Assembly: GCF_041431135.1 (NCBI RefSeq)
Contig: NZ_CP107799.1
Location: 62,001-126,000, forward strand
Length of the DNA: 64,000 nucleotides
Reading direction: 5' to 3'
Origin: Streptomyces sp. NBC_00554
Lineage (GTDB): Bacteria > Actinomycetota > Actinomycetes > Streptomycetales > Streptomycetaceae
The notes beneath the pieces are model-generated. The model saw only the letters and a program-made list of their open reading frames with translations. It had not been told where the DNA came from and did not search any database. Below are positions 15,597 through 24,640 of this stretch, piece after piece; positions within the stretch are counted from its first letter, which is position 1, and each line of letters opens with the position of its first letter. Both the position numbers and the translations under genes were made by a program.

Positions 15597-16257
15597 TACA
15601 CCGGGATCTGCCCGTCATCCGGACCGTGTCCGGCCTCGACTTCGACCGCTTCCTCGACCTGGTGACGAAGGTGCTCAACGTCGATCCGGTCGCTTCCCGG
15701 CCGCCAACCCACGAGGTCCAAGACCGGCGGCAACGCCTCCGGTTCCCGTGAATTGCCGGGCTCGACGCCTCCTAGAGGATGCGGCCCCGGCGCAGGCCCG
15801 CCGCTCGCCCCTTGCCGACACTGACGGCCATCCGCACAGGCGGACGCGGACGTGGGGAACGCTGCTTACGGTTACCTTGCCATCTTTCTCTGGTTCCGGA
15901 TCGCCGCCGCGATCCCGGTCCTGCTCGCGGTCGCCATCCCCGGTGCGGTCATGACGCGGCATGTGCGGCAACCGGGGATCACACCTTCGTAAGGCGCCGG
16001 CAGGCGTGCACGGCGGCGGCGTGGCGAGCGGTGCGACCGCCGCGCCAAGCAGCAGGTGGGGCGGGTCGACGGCGCCTCGACGTCGGTTCCCCTGTCTGTC
16101 CACAGGGATGGCGCGGCATAGGGGAACCACGACCCGCCGCCGAGCAGCACCACGATTTGGGTGAGCGCGACGACGCTGACGAGCCCGCCGATGGTGCCGG
16201 ACTGACTGCGTGTCACGGTCGCGTCCAATCCGACCGGTGAGGCTGGGCGTCCGGGTG
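15597..16257. other. Degenerate interval with possible membrane-protein remnants
   Basis: No intact gene. The minus strand near 16110-16210 reads GTIGGLVSVVALTQIVVLLG and GGSWFPYAAPSLW, reminiscent of the last membrane span of ABC-2-type permeases. The plus strand near 15865-15985 reads YLAIFLWFRIAAAIPVLLAV and then stops, another membrane-like scrap. Neither has a start or normal length. I take the stretch as decayed coding sequence. Confidence 0.35.
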
Positions 16258-17202
16258 TCAGCGGGGGTGGATGCGGTCGTCGGCTGCTGGACTGCTGCCG
16301 CGGGTCGACTCCCGTTGGCGCCATGCTCCGGGCGGGTCTCCGTGATGGCGGCGGAAGGCCGCGGCGAAGGCGTAGGGAGAGCCGTAGCCGGTCAGGTCGG
16401 CGATTTTCGCCAGGCCCAGTTCGCCGTTGCGCAGGTGGTCGCGGGCCAGGGTCATTCGCCAGTCCGTCAGGTATTGCATCGGGGTCTGGTCGAGTGCGTC
16501 TTTGAAGGTCCGGGCGAAGGCCGCCCGGGAGAGTCCGCTGATCTCGGCGAGTTCGGGGACCGACCATGGGTGCCCGGCATCGCCGTGTATGGCTTGCAGC
16601 GCTGCGTTCAGCCGGGGATCCGCCGACGCCCGGTACCAGCGAGGTGCGGTGGTGCTCTGCCGGAAACTGGTACGGATGGCAAGAACCAGAAGTATGTCGA
16701 GGAGCCGGTCCAGCACAGTGGGCTGACCTGGTTCAGGGGAAGCCAGCTCGCGGGACAGCAGGCCGATCACGTCGCGCAGGGGATCGCCGACGGCAGCCGA
16801 GAGCGGCAGCACCTGGGGCAGCGCTTCGAGCAGGCCGCTGCCGATGTCTCCCGAAAACCGGTAGGCGCCACACAGGAACACCGTGGCCCCTGGGTCGTCC
16901 GAGCGTCCGTCGCGCCCGTGACGCGCCCGGAACTCCTCCGGTTCGAGGCAGTCGGCGCCGGGTTCATGGCCGATGTAGTGATCGGGTCCCCCGCGGACAA
17001 GGGTCACGTCACCCGGCGAGAGCTCCATCGGGCTCTGTGAGCCGTCGTCGAACCACAGCCACCCCCGCCCCCGTACGACGGCGTGCACCGCGAGCTGGAT
17101 GGAGCCCCCAAGCCGCAACCCCCAGGGAGGCGTGGCCACCGTTCGAGCGAAAACAGCGCCCGAGGCGCGCGCTCTCGCGAGGTGGTCCGCCAGCAGATCC
17201 AT
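16258..17202 (-). CDS. AraC-family regulator with cupin-type sensor domain
   Basis: 314 residues from ATG 17202 (MDLLADHLARARASGAVF, the usual start of this subfamily); an in-frame ATG at 17280 would add 26 residues from A/T-rich promoter-like DNA. The N-terminal cupin_6-type domain contains LAVHAVVRGRGWLWFDD, PGDVTLVRGGPDHYIGH and VFLCGAYRF. The C-terminal double HTH has SVPELAEISGLSRAAFARTF and KIADLTGYGSPYAFAAAFRR. It is divergent from the NmrA-type reductase 113 bases away and probably controls it; this is a very common streptomycete pairing. The effector is unknown. Confidence 0.9.
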   Translation of the reverse strand: MDLLADHLARARASGAVFARTVATPPWGLRLGGSIQLAVHAVVRGRGWLWFDDGSQSPMELSPGDVTLVRGGPDHYIGHEPGADCLEPEEFRARHGRDGRSDDPGATVFLCGAYRFSGDIGSGLLEALPQVLPLSAAVGDPLRDVIGLLSRELASPEPGQPTVLDRLLDILLVLAIRTSFRQSTTAPRWYRASADPRLNAALQAIHGDAGHPWSVPELAEISGLSRAAFARTFKDALDQTPMQYLTDWRMTLARDHLRNGELGLAKIADLTGYGSPYAFAAAFRRHHGDPPGAWRQRESTRGSSPAADDRIHPR

Positions 17203-17314
17203 GCGCCAAGTATTAAGCAGGACATTCACGGTGGTCAATTGTGTGAGTGTTTGAAACAAAGAACTGAGCGGATCACGCATTGATTAGCTCGATAGGCGGT
17301 CTCACCATGGAGTC

Positions 17315-18169
17315 ATGACCGATTCACAGCAGACGACACTTGTCCTCGGCGGTACCGGACGAACCGGATCGCTGGTGGCGCGGAACCTCATCGAGCGAGG
17401 CTTGAACGCGCGTACTGTCTCGCGCCGCGGCGCCGACGTTCCGTTCGACTGGGACGACCCGACCACCCATGCCCGTGCCCTGGACGGCGTCGACCGCATC
17501 TACCTCGTCACGCCCGTCATGCGGGTCAAGTACGCCGGTCCGGTGTCCGACTTCCTCGATCTTGCCGCGGGAGCCGGGGTGCGGCACGTCACGTACCTCA
17601 GCGCCTACGGGAGTGACCAGGCACCGCCGGAGGTCGACATCCGGGCCGTCGAACTCGGCCTCGCGGGCCGGGGAGCCTTCACGCACTCCATCCTGCGTCC
17701 CGCGTGGGTCATGCAGAACTTCAGTGACGAGCACACGCCGGTCATCGAAGGTGTCATCACCGTACCGACCGGTGGCGGCGCGGAAGCCTTCGTCGATGCC
17801 GCGGACATCGCGGCGGTCGCGGTCGAGACGCTGGTAGACCCTGATGCCCATGCCGGCGCGCAGTACGCGCCGACCGGCCCTCAGGCGCTCACGGTCGGCG
17901 AGGTCGCCGACATCATCGCCGACGTGATCGGCGGACCCGTCACCCACCACGACATCGACCCTGACGCATGGATCGGCGGTGCAATCGCGGCCGGCGCCGT
18001 GCCCGCCGACTACGCCGTGATGCTTCGCTGGCTGACGGGGACCATCATCTCCGGCAACGGCTCAAGGCCGAACGACGACATCGAGAAGGTCACGGGCAGG
18101 CCGCCGGTCACCTTCCAGGACTTCGCCCGGCGCAATGCATCCGCATGGACCCTCCAGGCGGCCAAGTGA
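17315..18169 (+). CDS. NmrA-like NAD(P)-binding oxidoreductase (atypical SDR)
   Basis: 284 residues. The start MTDSQQTTLVLGGTGRTGSL has the GGTGxTG nucleotide-binding loop of atypical SDRs. A second conserved block is GVDRIYLVTPV and RHVTYLSAYGSDQAPP. This subfamily is annotated as NmrA/ergot-alkaloid biosynthesis-like and can be a redox sensor or an F420/NADPH reductase. No catalytic YxxxK is visible. Its GTGA stop-start overlap with the SnoaL gene at 18166-18169 shows translational coupling. Expression is probably controlled by the divergent AraC regulator. The substrate is not known. Confidence 0.85.
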   Translation: MTDSQQTTLVLGGTGRTGSLVARNLIERGLNARTVSRRGADVPFDWDDPTTHARALDGVDRIYLVTPVMRVKYAGPVSDFLDLAAGAGVRHVTYLSAYGSDQAPPEVDIRAVELGLAGRGAFTHSILRPAWVMQNFSDEHTPVIEGVITVPTGGGAEAFVDAADIAAVAVETLVDPDAHAGAQYAPTGPQALTVGEVADIIADVIGGPVTHHDIDPDAWIGGAIAAGAVPADYAVMLRWLTGTIISGNGSRPNDDIEKVTGRPPVTFQDFARRNASAWTLQAAK

Positions 18170-18606
18170 CCACGCCCATCGACCACTTCGACGACTTCGC
18201 GGCGCTGGACCCCTTCTTCCGCATCATTGAGGAAGGACTGGCAGGCTTCGTCGACGGACGGCACTTCTTCGATCTCCTGGCCGAAGACGTGATCTTCGAG
18301 TACGTGATCTCCGTTCCCGGATACCCGCGACGGGTCGAGGGGCGCCGGGCCGTGGCCGAGCTCTACCGCGGCTACGGCAGCACCATGGTCCTGCGCAGCG
18401 CGGACGAACTGGCCGTCCACCGGGATCCTGAGGCGTCGGGAATCGTGCTCGAGTACGCGGTGCACGGGCAGGCAGTCCGAACCGGGCGGGCCTACGACAA
18501 CCACTTCGTCTCCGTGATCACCATCAAGGACCGCAAAGTCACGCACTGGCGGGACTACCTGGACCCCGTCGCAATCTTCAACGCGATCGGATGGCCCGCT
18601 CAGTAA
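18166..18606 (+). CDS. SnoaL-like (NTF2-fold) protein
   Basis: 146 residues from GTG 18166, which overlaps the previous stop; an in-frame ATG at 18145 is also possible. The sequence has the NTF2/SnoaL fold pattern: FVDGRHFFDLLAEDVIFEYV, PRRVEGRRAVAELYRGYG, GRAYDNHFVSVITIKDRKV and THWRDYLDPVAIFNAIG. Such proteins are small ketosteroid-isomerase-like enzymes or binding proteins. Conserved His/Asp (HWRDYLDP) may form the active pocket. Coupled to the NmrA-type reductase, so the two probably act on the same unknown compound. Confidence 0.85.
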   Translation: MTTPIDHFDDFAALDPFFRIIEEGLAGFVDGRHFFDLLAEDVIFEYVISVPGYPRRVEGRRAVAELYRGYGSTMVLRSADELAVHRDPEASGIVLEYAVHGQAVRTGRAYDNHFVSVITIKDRKVTHWRDYLDPVAIFNAIGWPAQ

Positions 18607-19184
18607 CGGACGACCCGCGTGGGAGGACACCAGCCGCCGTCCAGGTCCAGGAAAGGGCGGTGGCCCACGGCCCGCCCGGCGTTACTGACCGCGCCACCAA
18701 GGGCTTCCCTTCCTTGGTGCACCGGTAGGCAATGCGGTCGCGACGCGAGCGGCAAGCCTCGGGGCCGTCTGCGGAGTCCGACGAACCCGGCCTTCGCTGA
18801 GGCCGACGCGAGTTCTTGACCGGCGAAGCACCGCCGACCGTTCGGCAACTCGCGGCACGTGGTCGGTCGGCTTGGGTACCTTGCGAGATTTGCCGCTCGG
18901 CGCGGCGCTGGTCCGCCCACCCCTTCGGCCTCCGGGACTTCCTGGTGAAGCCCTTTCTCTTGAGTCCCAGCCTCTGGTTCCTCCTGGCCGTGCTACCCGA
19001 CGAACGCAGTCGGCGGCCAACTCGGTGGCGTGTCCGTACAGTGCCGGTCAGGGGCGTCCCGCAGAGCGGTTCGGGAAGCAGATCGTTCTCGCGCATGCCT
19101 CCCGTACGCACAGCGACACGGTTGACCTTGGCTTCTTGGAACGGCCGCCCGATTCCGGCTGGGCTCCATCCCCGGCGTCCGGTG
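18607..19184. other. Long gene-free interval
   Basis: About 580 bases between the SnoaL stop and the convergent RidA stop. Open frames exist on both strands, but their products are Arg/Pro/Ser-rich without recognisable motifs, as expected for shadow frames in GC-rich DNA. I saw no clear terminator, repeat or RNA gene. It may be a decayed gene, since it is long for a convergent junction. Confidence 0.4.
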
Positions 19185-19685
19185 TCAGTCGGCCGAGTCG
19201 GCCTCGACCGTCAGCCAGAGTTCGAAGCAATTGCGGCGGGCGAGTTGCATCACGCCGATCGCGGCGCGGCCGCCCACCCCCGCCTCGGGGCCGAAGACCT
19301 CGGTGAACACGTCGGTGGCGCCGGCGGCGACCTTGTGCACCTCGTCGAACTCGGGCGTGCACACCACGAAGCACAGTGCGCGTACGACAGCCGTGACGCG
19401 GTCCAGGGATCCCAGGGCGAGCCGGATGCCGCCCAGGGCGTTGACCGCGGCCGTGCGGGCGGCCTCTCGGCCCTGTTCCAGGGACACGTCGGCGCCGAGG
19501 CGGCCCGGATGCCGGATGACGCCCTCGCGGTCCTCGGGGGTGAAGCCGCTGAGGAAGACCAGGGGCCCGCTGCGGTGGAACGCCTTGACGGTGCCGTACC
19601 GGCCGCCGTAGGGCGGGTCGGCGTAGTCGGGGATGCGGAGGCCCAGTCGTGCGGCGCGGGCCTCGGCGTTCTCGGCGGGGCTCAT
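19185..19685 (-). CDS. RidA-family (YjgF/YER057c/UK114) protein
   Basis: 166 residues from ATG 19685, overlapping the phosphotriesterase stop (ATGA). The central block SGPLVFLSGFTPEDREG, AARTAAVNALGGIRLALGSL, VVRALCFVVCTPEFDEVHKV and RAAIGVMQLARRNCFELWLT matches the RidA fold. The usual Arg of the deaminase pocket is represented by GGRAAIGVMQLAR near the end. RidA proteins hydrolyse reactive enamine/imine intermediates; subfamilies in catabolic operons often act on pathway intermediates. As the last gene of the 28.1-19.2 kb operon it likely hydrolyses an imine or aminoacrylate-type product made upstream. The specific substrate is unknown. Confidence 0.85.
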   Translation of the reverse strand: MSPAENAEARAARLGLRIPDYADPPYGGRYGTVKAFHRSGPLVFLSGFTPEDREGVIRHPGRLGADVSLEQGREAARTAAVNALGGIRLALGSLDRVTAVVRALCFVVCTPEFDEVHKVAAGATDVFTEVFGPEAGVGGRAAIGVMQLARRNCFELWLTVEADSAD

Positions 19686-20698
19686 GGACGGTCCAGCAGG
19701 CGGCGTGGGGTGTCGACCAGGATGCGGCGCAGTGCCTCGGGGCCGGCCAGCTTCTCCAGGGCGGGCGCGATGCGGCGGAACAGGTGCTCATAGCCGTAGC
19801 CGCCGTTGTGCAGCAGGTTGGACTGCGTCCACACGTCACAGCCGATCACCAGTTGGTCCTGGTGGCCTTCCGAGAGCAGCCATGCCGCCATGTCGAGACG
19901 CTCGTGGTCGGCGGGCGAACGCAGGTGGGGGCTGCCGTAGGAGAAGTCCGTGCCGAAGGTGTCGTACTCCAGGACGACTCCGGTCTGGGCGGCGTCCTTG
20001 TGGTAGGCGCGGTCGAGCACCTCGTCCATGTGGCTGAGCACGATGCGGTCGGCGGACATGCCCTCGGACAGCAGGAGTTCAACGAGGGACAGGGCGTCCT
20101 GTCCGCGGAAAGAGAGGTGCACGTTGACCGTACAGCCAGTTTCGGCGGCGGCCCTGCCGGCGGCGGCGACCACCCGCAACTCGCCTTCGGTCGGGGGGTG
20201 GTTGGTGCCCAGCTCACCGATCAGGGCGGGTTTGATACCGGTGCCGTCGATGCCGTCGCGCAGGTCGCTCACGAGCTTGGCCGCGAGGGTGTCCACGTCG
20301 GCGGTGCGGACGTCGGCGGGGTGGGTGGCGTCGACGTACCAGCCGGTGCCGACGCAGATGGTGACGCCGCTGCGGCGTGAGATGTCCGGGAGTTCTTGCA
20401 GACGGCGGCCCATGCCGCGCAGGGTCAGTTCGACGACGGCGGCGCCGCCCGCCTGCCGCAGGGCGGTCATCTCGGCGACGGCCACGTCGGGGTCGTGCAG
20501 GATGAGGTTGTGCGGGACGGACAGGGCGTTCCAGCGCAGGCGGGCCATGTCGTGCGGACGGATGGGGCCGTCGAGCGGGGGTTCGCCGGGTGGGGCGGGA
20601 CGTGCCCACAGGCTGAGGTCACTGAGCAGGTGTTCGTGCATGGAGGTCGGGCCGAGCGTGGAGGCGTCGACGGGGCCGAGGACGGTGTGGACGGGCAT
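19682..20698 (-). CDS. Phosphotriesterase-family metal-dependent hydrolase (catalytic copy)
   Basis: 338 residues from ATG 20698. The amidohydrolase-superfamily metal site is complete: His21 and His23 in MHEHLL, Glu162 in IGELGTNHPP (in the position of the carbamylated Lys of Pseudomonas phosphotriesterase, as in E. coli PHP), His194 in VNVHLSF, His223 in LSHMDE and Asp288 in IGCDVW. Members are lactonases, phosphotriesterases or N-acyl hydrolases. It is followed by RidA with an ATGA overlap and preceded 58 bases upstream by a diverged paralogue. The operon also encodes an ABC importer and isochorismatase-type hydrolase, suggesting degradation of an imported amide, lactone or ester. Exact reaction unknown. 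Confidence 0.88.
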   Translation of the reverse strand: MPVHTVLGPVDASTLGPTSMHEHLLSDLSLWARPAPPGEPPLDGPIRPHDMARLRWNALSVPHNLILHDPDVAVAEMTALRQAGGAAVVELTLRGMGRRLQELPDISRRSGVTICVGTGWYVDATHPADVRTADVDTLAAKLVSDLRDGIDGTGIKPALIGELGTNHPPTEGELRVVAAAGRAAAETGCTVNVHLSFRGQDALSLVELLLSEGMSADRIVLSHMDEVLDRAYHKDAAQTGVVLEYDTFGTDFSYGSPHLRSPADHERLDMAAWLLSEGHQDQLVIGCDVWTQSNLLHNGGYGYEHLFRRIAPALEKLAGPEALRRILVDTPRRLLDRP

Positions 20699-20756
20699 AG
20701 GTGGCCTTCCGTGTGCGGGACGGCGAATCGGCGCGGGTTCAGGGGGCGGCACGGGT

Positions 20757-21776
20757 TCAGTCGGCCGGTGGGGGCCGGTCCAGCAGGCGGCGTGGGACGT
20801 CGACCAGCATGGTGTCGAGCAGCTTTCGGGCAATGCCGCGGTCGCGCAGGGCCGGGACGATCCGGCGCAGGAGGTGGTCGTAGCCCATGCCGCCGTAGCG
20901 GCGCAGTTGGGTCTTGGTCCACACGGAGCAGCCGAGCGCCATGCGGTCGGCGAACCCGTCGGCGAGGAACTCCTCGACTGCGTCGAGGCGTTCGGCGTCG
21001 GTGGCGTCCTTGTAGCCGTCCCGGTAGTAGGCCTCGTTGCCGAAGCACCACTCCAGCGTCGCCCCGGCGGAGGCCAGTTCGCGGAGGTATCGCGGGTCGA
21101 TGTACTCGTCGACGTTGCCGAGGACGACCCGCTCGGCCGGCAGTCCGGCGGACGCCAGCACCTGCAGTACGTCGAAGCCCAGCCGGGCGCCGGGGTCGAG
21201 GCGGACGCTGACGGTGGCGCCGCAGCGCGCGGCTGCCCGTCCCGCGGCGCGCAGCATGCGGCGTTCGGCGGGATCGACGGGTGCGCCGGTGCCGATGATG
21301 CCGAGGAGGGCGGCCCGGTAGGGGACGCCGGGGATGTGGTCGGTAAGCACCCGGTGGAGGTGCTCTTCCAGGGCGGTTTCGTCGAGCGCGCGCAGCCAGT
21401 CGGGGTGGGAGCGGCCCAGGTAGGCGCCGTATCCGACGACGATGTGCAGGCCCGACGCCCGTGACAGGGCGGGCAGTTCGGCATGGCGCGGGCCCAGGCC
21501 CCAGGTGGTCAGGTCGACGACGCAGGACTGGCCGAGCTCGCGGGCGGGCGCGAGTTCCGTGACGGCGGTGTCCGGGTCGTCCAGGACGAGGTTGTCCTGA
21601 AGGGCGAGCAGGTTCCAGCGCAGGAACCCCAGGTTTTCCGGGGTGACCCTGGGGTCGTCGGGCATCGGCTCGCGCGGCGGCCTGTGCAGGACGCGGGCGT
21701 CGCTCAGCAGGTGTTCGTGCATGGAGGTCGGGCCGAGCGTAGAGGCGTCGACGGGTCCGAGAACGGTTTCGATCAT
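20757..21776 (-). CDS. Phosphotriesterase-like protein lacking most metal ligands (probable pseudoenzyme)
   Basis: 339 residues from ATG 21776, with GGGAG five bases upstream. It aligns end to end with the following gene, sharing IETVLGPVDASTLGPTSMHEH at nearly identical DNA, and keeps His20 and His22. The other ligands are gone: Ile160 replaces Glu/Lys (LLGIIGTG), Arg192 replaces His (VSVRLDP), Asn221 replaces His (LGNVDE) and Ser284 replaces Asp (LGCSVW). A binuclear metal centre cannot form in the usual way. It may be a regulatory or scaffolding partner of the catalytic copy, or have a new activity. The frame is intact and well coded, so it is not simply decaying. Confidence 0.85.
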   Translation of the reverse strand: MIETVLGPVDASTLGPTSMHEHLLSDARVLHRPPREPMPDDPRVTPENLGFLRWNLLALQDNLVLDDPDTAVTELAPARELGQSCVVDLTTWGLGPRHAELPALSRASGLHIVVGYGAYLGRSHPDWLRALDETALEEHLHRVLTDHIPGVPYRAALLGIIGTGAPVDPAERRMLRAAGRAAARCGATVSVRLDPGARLGFDVLQVLASAGLPAERVVLGNVDEYIDPRYLRELASAGATLEWCFGNEAYYRDGYKDATDAERLDAVEEFLADGFADRMALGCSVWTKTQLRRYGGMGYDHLLRRIVPALRDRGIARKLLDTMLVDVPRRLLDRPPPAD

Positions 21777-21981
21777 GCGGTCTCCCACGCGACTTCGGTC
21801 ATGCGGTCTCCGGTGCGGCGCCTCGGCCGGCGTGTACGTCGTTTCCGTGCGGGACGGCGTGGAGGTGATCCGGTGTGCGGGACATGGTCATGCGGGCGGT
21901 TCCTTGTCCGGCGGCCCTCGGCGTTCCCGTTCCGGACGGGCCGGGACCGCCGGGGGCCGGCGGGGCGGATGCTGTCGTGGG

Positions 21982-22629
21982 TCAGGCGGGGCGGCCAGCG
22001 AGGTGGGTCCGGTCGGCGCGGGTCACTTCGGGGTTGGGCTCCGCGGACTCCAGCCACCGCAGTACCTCCGCCTGTTCGACGAGTGCGTCGCGTTGGAGGT
22101 AGTGGATGGCGCGCAGCGCGGCGTCGTGGGCTTCCTGGCTGGATCCGCCGACGCAGTCGGTGACCACGCGTACCCGGTAGTCGTGCTGGTGGGCGTCGAC
22201 GGCGGTGTAGTGCACGCAGACATCGGTGAGTCCGCCGATGAGGATCAGGGTCTGGGCCCGGTAGGCCTTGAGCACGATCTCCAGTTCCGTGCCGAAGAAC
22301 GCCGAGTAGCGGCGCTTGCGGATCAGGAACTCGTCCGGGCGCGGTTCCAGGCCCTTGGACAGCTCGGTCTCGGGCCAGCCTTCGACGCAGTGCGGTCCTT
22401 CGGCACCGTCGAGTTCGCGGCCGATGTCCACCAGGTTCGGCTTGTGGACCTCCTGGATCCAGACGACGGGGATGCCCTGTTCGCGGGTGCGGCTGATCAG
22501 CTCGCGCACCCGCGGGGCCCGCTCGGCGCGTCCTGCCATGTGCGGGATCTCCGTGCGTGACGCGGACTGCTCGACATCACCGCCCTGGATGTCGACGACG
22601 ATGAGGACGGTATTGCCGGCTGTGTTCAT
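21982..22629 (-). CDS. Isochorismatase-family cysteine hydrolase
   Basis: 215 residues from ATG 22629, with AAAGGAAAG upstream. The catalytic triad of the family is present: Asp13 in VLIVVDIQGG, Lys105 in LIRKRRYSAFFGT and Cys138 in LTDVCVHYTAVDA. The cis-peptide region GGLTDVCVHYT is typical. Relatives hydrolyse amides such as nicotinamide, N-carbamoyl compounds, ureidoacrylate or biuret, or the enol ether of isochorismate. Because RidA is in the same operon, a ureidoacrylate-peracid-like or N-carbamoyl amide reaction feeding an aminoacrylate/imine to RidA (compare RutB-RutC) is an attractive but unproven reading. It sits between the permease gene and the two phosphotriesterase genes. Confidence 0.88.
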   Translation of the reverse strand: MNTAGNTVLIVVDIQGGDVEQSASRTEIPHMAGRAERAPRVRELISRTREQGIPVVWIQEVHKPNLVDIGRELDGAEGPHCVEGWPETELSKGLEPRPDEFLIRKRRYSAFFGTELEIVLKAYRAQTLILIGGLTDVCVHYTAVDAHQHDYRVRVVTDCVGGSSQEAHDAALRAIHYLQRDALVEQAEVLRWLESAEPNPEVTRADRTHLAGRPA

Positions 22630-22704
22630 CCGGATTCTTTCCTTTCTCGGTGCGGGCACGGCCTGTTGGGGCCGTGCCCGCGGTGTGTGCGGGCGGTGCG
22701 GCGG

Positions 22705-23700
22705 CTAGGCGAGCGCCAGTCGGCGGTCGGCCAGGACCTGGAGGACGTCGACGATGGTGTTCACCGCGACGTAGACCACGCCCAGCAGCAGCGCGACGCC
22801 GGTGATGCCCGGCAGGTCGGCGGCCGCGACCGAGCTGTCCAGGTAGGAGCCGATGCCCGGCCAGTCGAAGATCTTCTCGACGACGACCAGTCCTGCGAGC
22901 AGGGCGCCCGCCTGGATGCCGACCATGGACAGGGCGGGCCCCAGCGAGTTGCGCAGCGCGTGCCGCAGCAGGACCGCGCGCTCGGTGAGGCCGAGTGCGC
23001 GGGCTGTCCGGGCGTGGTCGGCCTCCAGATTGGTGGTGAGCCCGTCGACCAGGACCCGTCCGATCGCCACGGCCGGGGAGATCGCGGCACACAGCGCGGG
23101 GAGCGCGAGGTGGGTGGCCGCGTCGGCGAAGACGTCGATCCGTCCGGTCAGAAGGCTGTCCAGGAGCAGGAAGCCGGTGGGCCCGGTGGGGGCGTCCCGG
23201 AAGGACGTCCGCCCGCCCGACGGCAGCCAGCCGAGCCGGCCGTAGAAGACGAGCAGCGCCACCATCCCCAGCAGGAAGGCGGGGGCGGCCGCACCGGCGA
23301 ACAGCACGCTGCGCAGTACCGCGGCGCCACGTCGGCGCATTGTGGTGAGGTAGGCGAACACGGCGCCCAGGAGCACGGCCACGAGCAGGACGCAGCCGGC
23401 GAGTTCGAGGCTGGCGGGCAGTACGTCGGCGAGGTCGGAGGCGACGGGGGTGCGGGTCCGCAGCGAGTTCTGCAGGTCGCCGTGGAGCAGCCCCGCCAGG
23501 TAGTGCAGATAGCGGGGCACCAGGGGTTCGTCGAGCCCCAGGCGGGCGCGGGCGCCGTCGACGGTTGCCTGGGAGGCGTTGGCGCCGACGTACGCCTTGG
23601 CGGGGTCGGTGCCGGACATCTCCTGGAGTGCGAACAGGAGCACGGTCAGGGCGAGCAGTACCCCTGCCGTCGCCGCTACGCGGCGCAGGACGAATTTCAC
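22705..23700 (-). CDS. ABC transporter permease, DppB/OppB type
   Basis: 331 residues from GTG 23700. The N-terminal MKFVLRRVAATAGVLLALTV and the signature with FALQEMSGTDPA are standard for DppB-like permeases of peptide/nickel importers, followed by five more hydrophobic segments. The EAA loop reads HARTARALGLTERAVLLRHA, and the protein ends with VEKIFDWPGIGSYLDSSV and a final helix. It forms the channel with the DppC-like permease encoded just upstream (82 bases away). Substrate class is probably a small peptide or amide-like compound; specificity cannot be read from the permease. Confidence 0.9.
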   Translation of the reverse strand: MKFVLRRVAATAGVLLALTVLLFALQEMSGTDPAKAYVGANASQATVDGARARLGLDEPLVPRYLHYLAGLLHGDLQNSLRTRTPVASDLADVLPASLELAGCVLLVAVLLGAVFAYLTTMRRRGAAVLRSVLFAGAAAPAFLLGMVALLVFYGRLGWLPSGGRTSFRDAPTGPTGFLLLDSLLTGRIDVFADAATHLALPALCAAISPAVAIGRVLVDGLTTNLEADHARTARALGLTERAVLLRHALRNSLGPALSMVGIQAGALLAGLVVVEKIFDWPGIGSYLDSSVAAADLPGITGVALLLGVVYVAVNTIVDVLQVLADRRLALA

Positions 23701-23782
23701 GTGTCAGTCCTCCACTTTCACGGTGCGGGTCCTCTCCGGCTTCACGGTGTAAGTCCTCTCCGGCGCGGGCGGTCGGGCGGGT

Positions 23783-24640
23783 TCACCGGCGTCGCAGCAT
23801 GTCGCGCACGGCGTCACCGGCGTAGTTCGCGGTGAGGGCGAGGAGCATCACGGCGACGCCCGGCACGATCGGCACCCACCAGGCGGTCAGTAGGTACTGC
23901 ATGCCTTGTGCGGCCATGGCGCCCAACTCCGGTGCGGGGGCGGGTGAACTGAGGCCCATGAAGGACAGTGCGGACAGGGCGACGACGAGTCCTCCGACGT
24001 CCAGGCTGGCGGCGATCACCACGGTGGAGCGGACGCCGGGCAGCAGATGGCGGGTGACCCGGCGTCCCCAGGGCACCCCGGCCAGGCGGGCCGCCTCCAG
24101 GTGTGGCCGGGCGGCCCAGGCACGGATCTCGCCGCGGACGAGCCGCGCGTACATCGGCCACCACACGACGGCGATGCCGATCAGCGCACTGCTGTAGCTC
24201 GCGCCGAGCGAGGCGGCGACGGCCATGGCGATGACGAGTCCCGGCAGTGCCAGGAACAGGTCGGTGATCCGCATCAGCAGTCCGTCCGCCCAGGGCGGCA
24301 GGGTGCCGGCGAGGACGCCGACCAGTCCGCCGACGAGGACTCCGGAGGAGATGACGAGGGCGGCGGCGAACAGGCTGGCGCGCATGCCGTACAGGGCGCG
24401 GGCGAACAGGTCGTAGCCGAGGGCGTCGGTGCCGAGCAGGTGGCCGCTGCTGCCCGGCGGGAGCAGTGCTTCGCCGGAGCGCAGCGTGGGGCTGTGCGGG
24501 GCGAGGACCGGAGCGAGCAGGGCCAGCAGGACGAGCAGCGCGAGGGCCGCGAGAGCCACCCGGTCCGCGGTAGTGCTGCGGGCGCGGACGGCTTCGGCGT
24601 ACGTGCGCCGCCGGAGCGTCAGTGGGCCGATCGTGGTCAT
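23783..24640 (-). CDS. ABC transporter permease, DppC/OppC type
   Basis: 285 residues from ATG 24640, with GGCAGGAGG six bases upstream. Features: N-terminal anchor and ALLAPVLAPHSP, then HLLGTDALGYDLFARALYG (the DppC signature), three core helices, an EAA loop at PHLEAARLAGVPWGRRVTRH and a terminal GDAVRDMLRRR. It overlaps the ATPase gene upstream by four bases (ATGA) and precedes the DppB gene. This is the second half of the import channel of the operon. Gene order here (SBP, ATPase, DppC, DppB) is reversed relative to the usual DppBC order. Confidence 0.9.
   Translation of the reverse strand: MTTIGPLTLRRRTYAEAVRARSTTADRVALAALALLVLLALLAPVLAPHSPTLRSGEALLPPGSSGHLLGTDALGYDLFARALYGMRASLFAAALVISSGVLVGGLVGVLAGTLPPWADGLLMRITDLFLALPGLVIAMAVAASLGASYSSALIGIAVVWWPMYARLVRGEIRAWAARPHLEAARLAGVPWGRRVTRHLLPGVRSTVVIAASLDVGGLVVALSALSFMGLSSPAPAPELGAMAAQGMQYLLTAWWVPIVPGVAVMLLALTANYAGDAVRDMLRRR

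Noticed and set aside
19185..22629. RutB-RutC-type pyrimidine degradation
   Set aside because: Isochorismatase and RidA fit, but no flavin-dependent pyrimidine oxygenase (RutA) or partner reductase is present in the operon.
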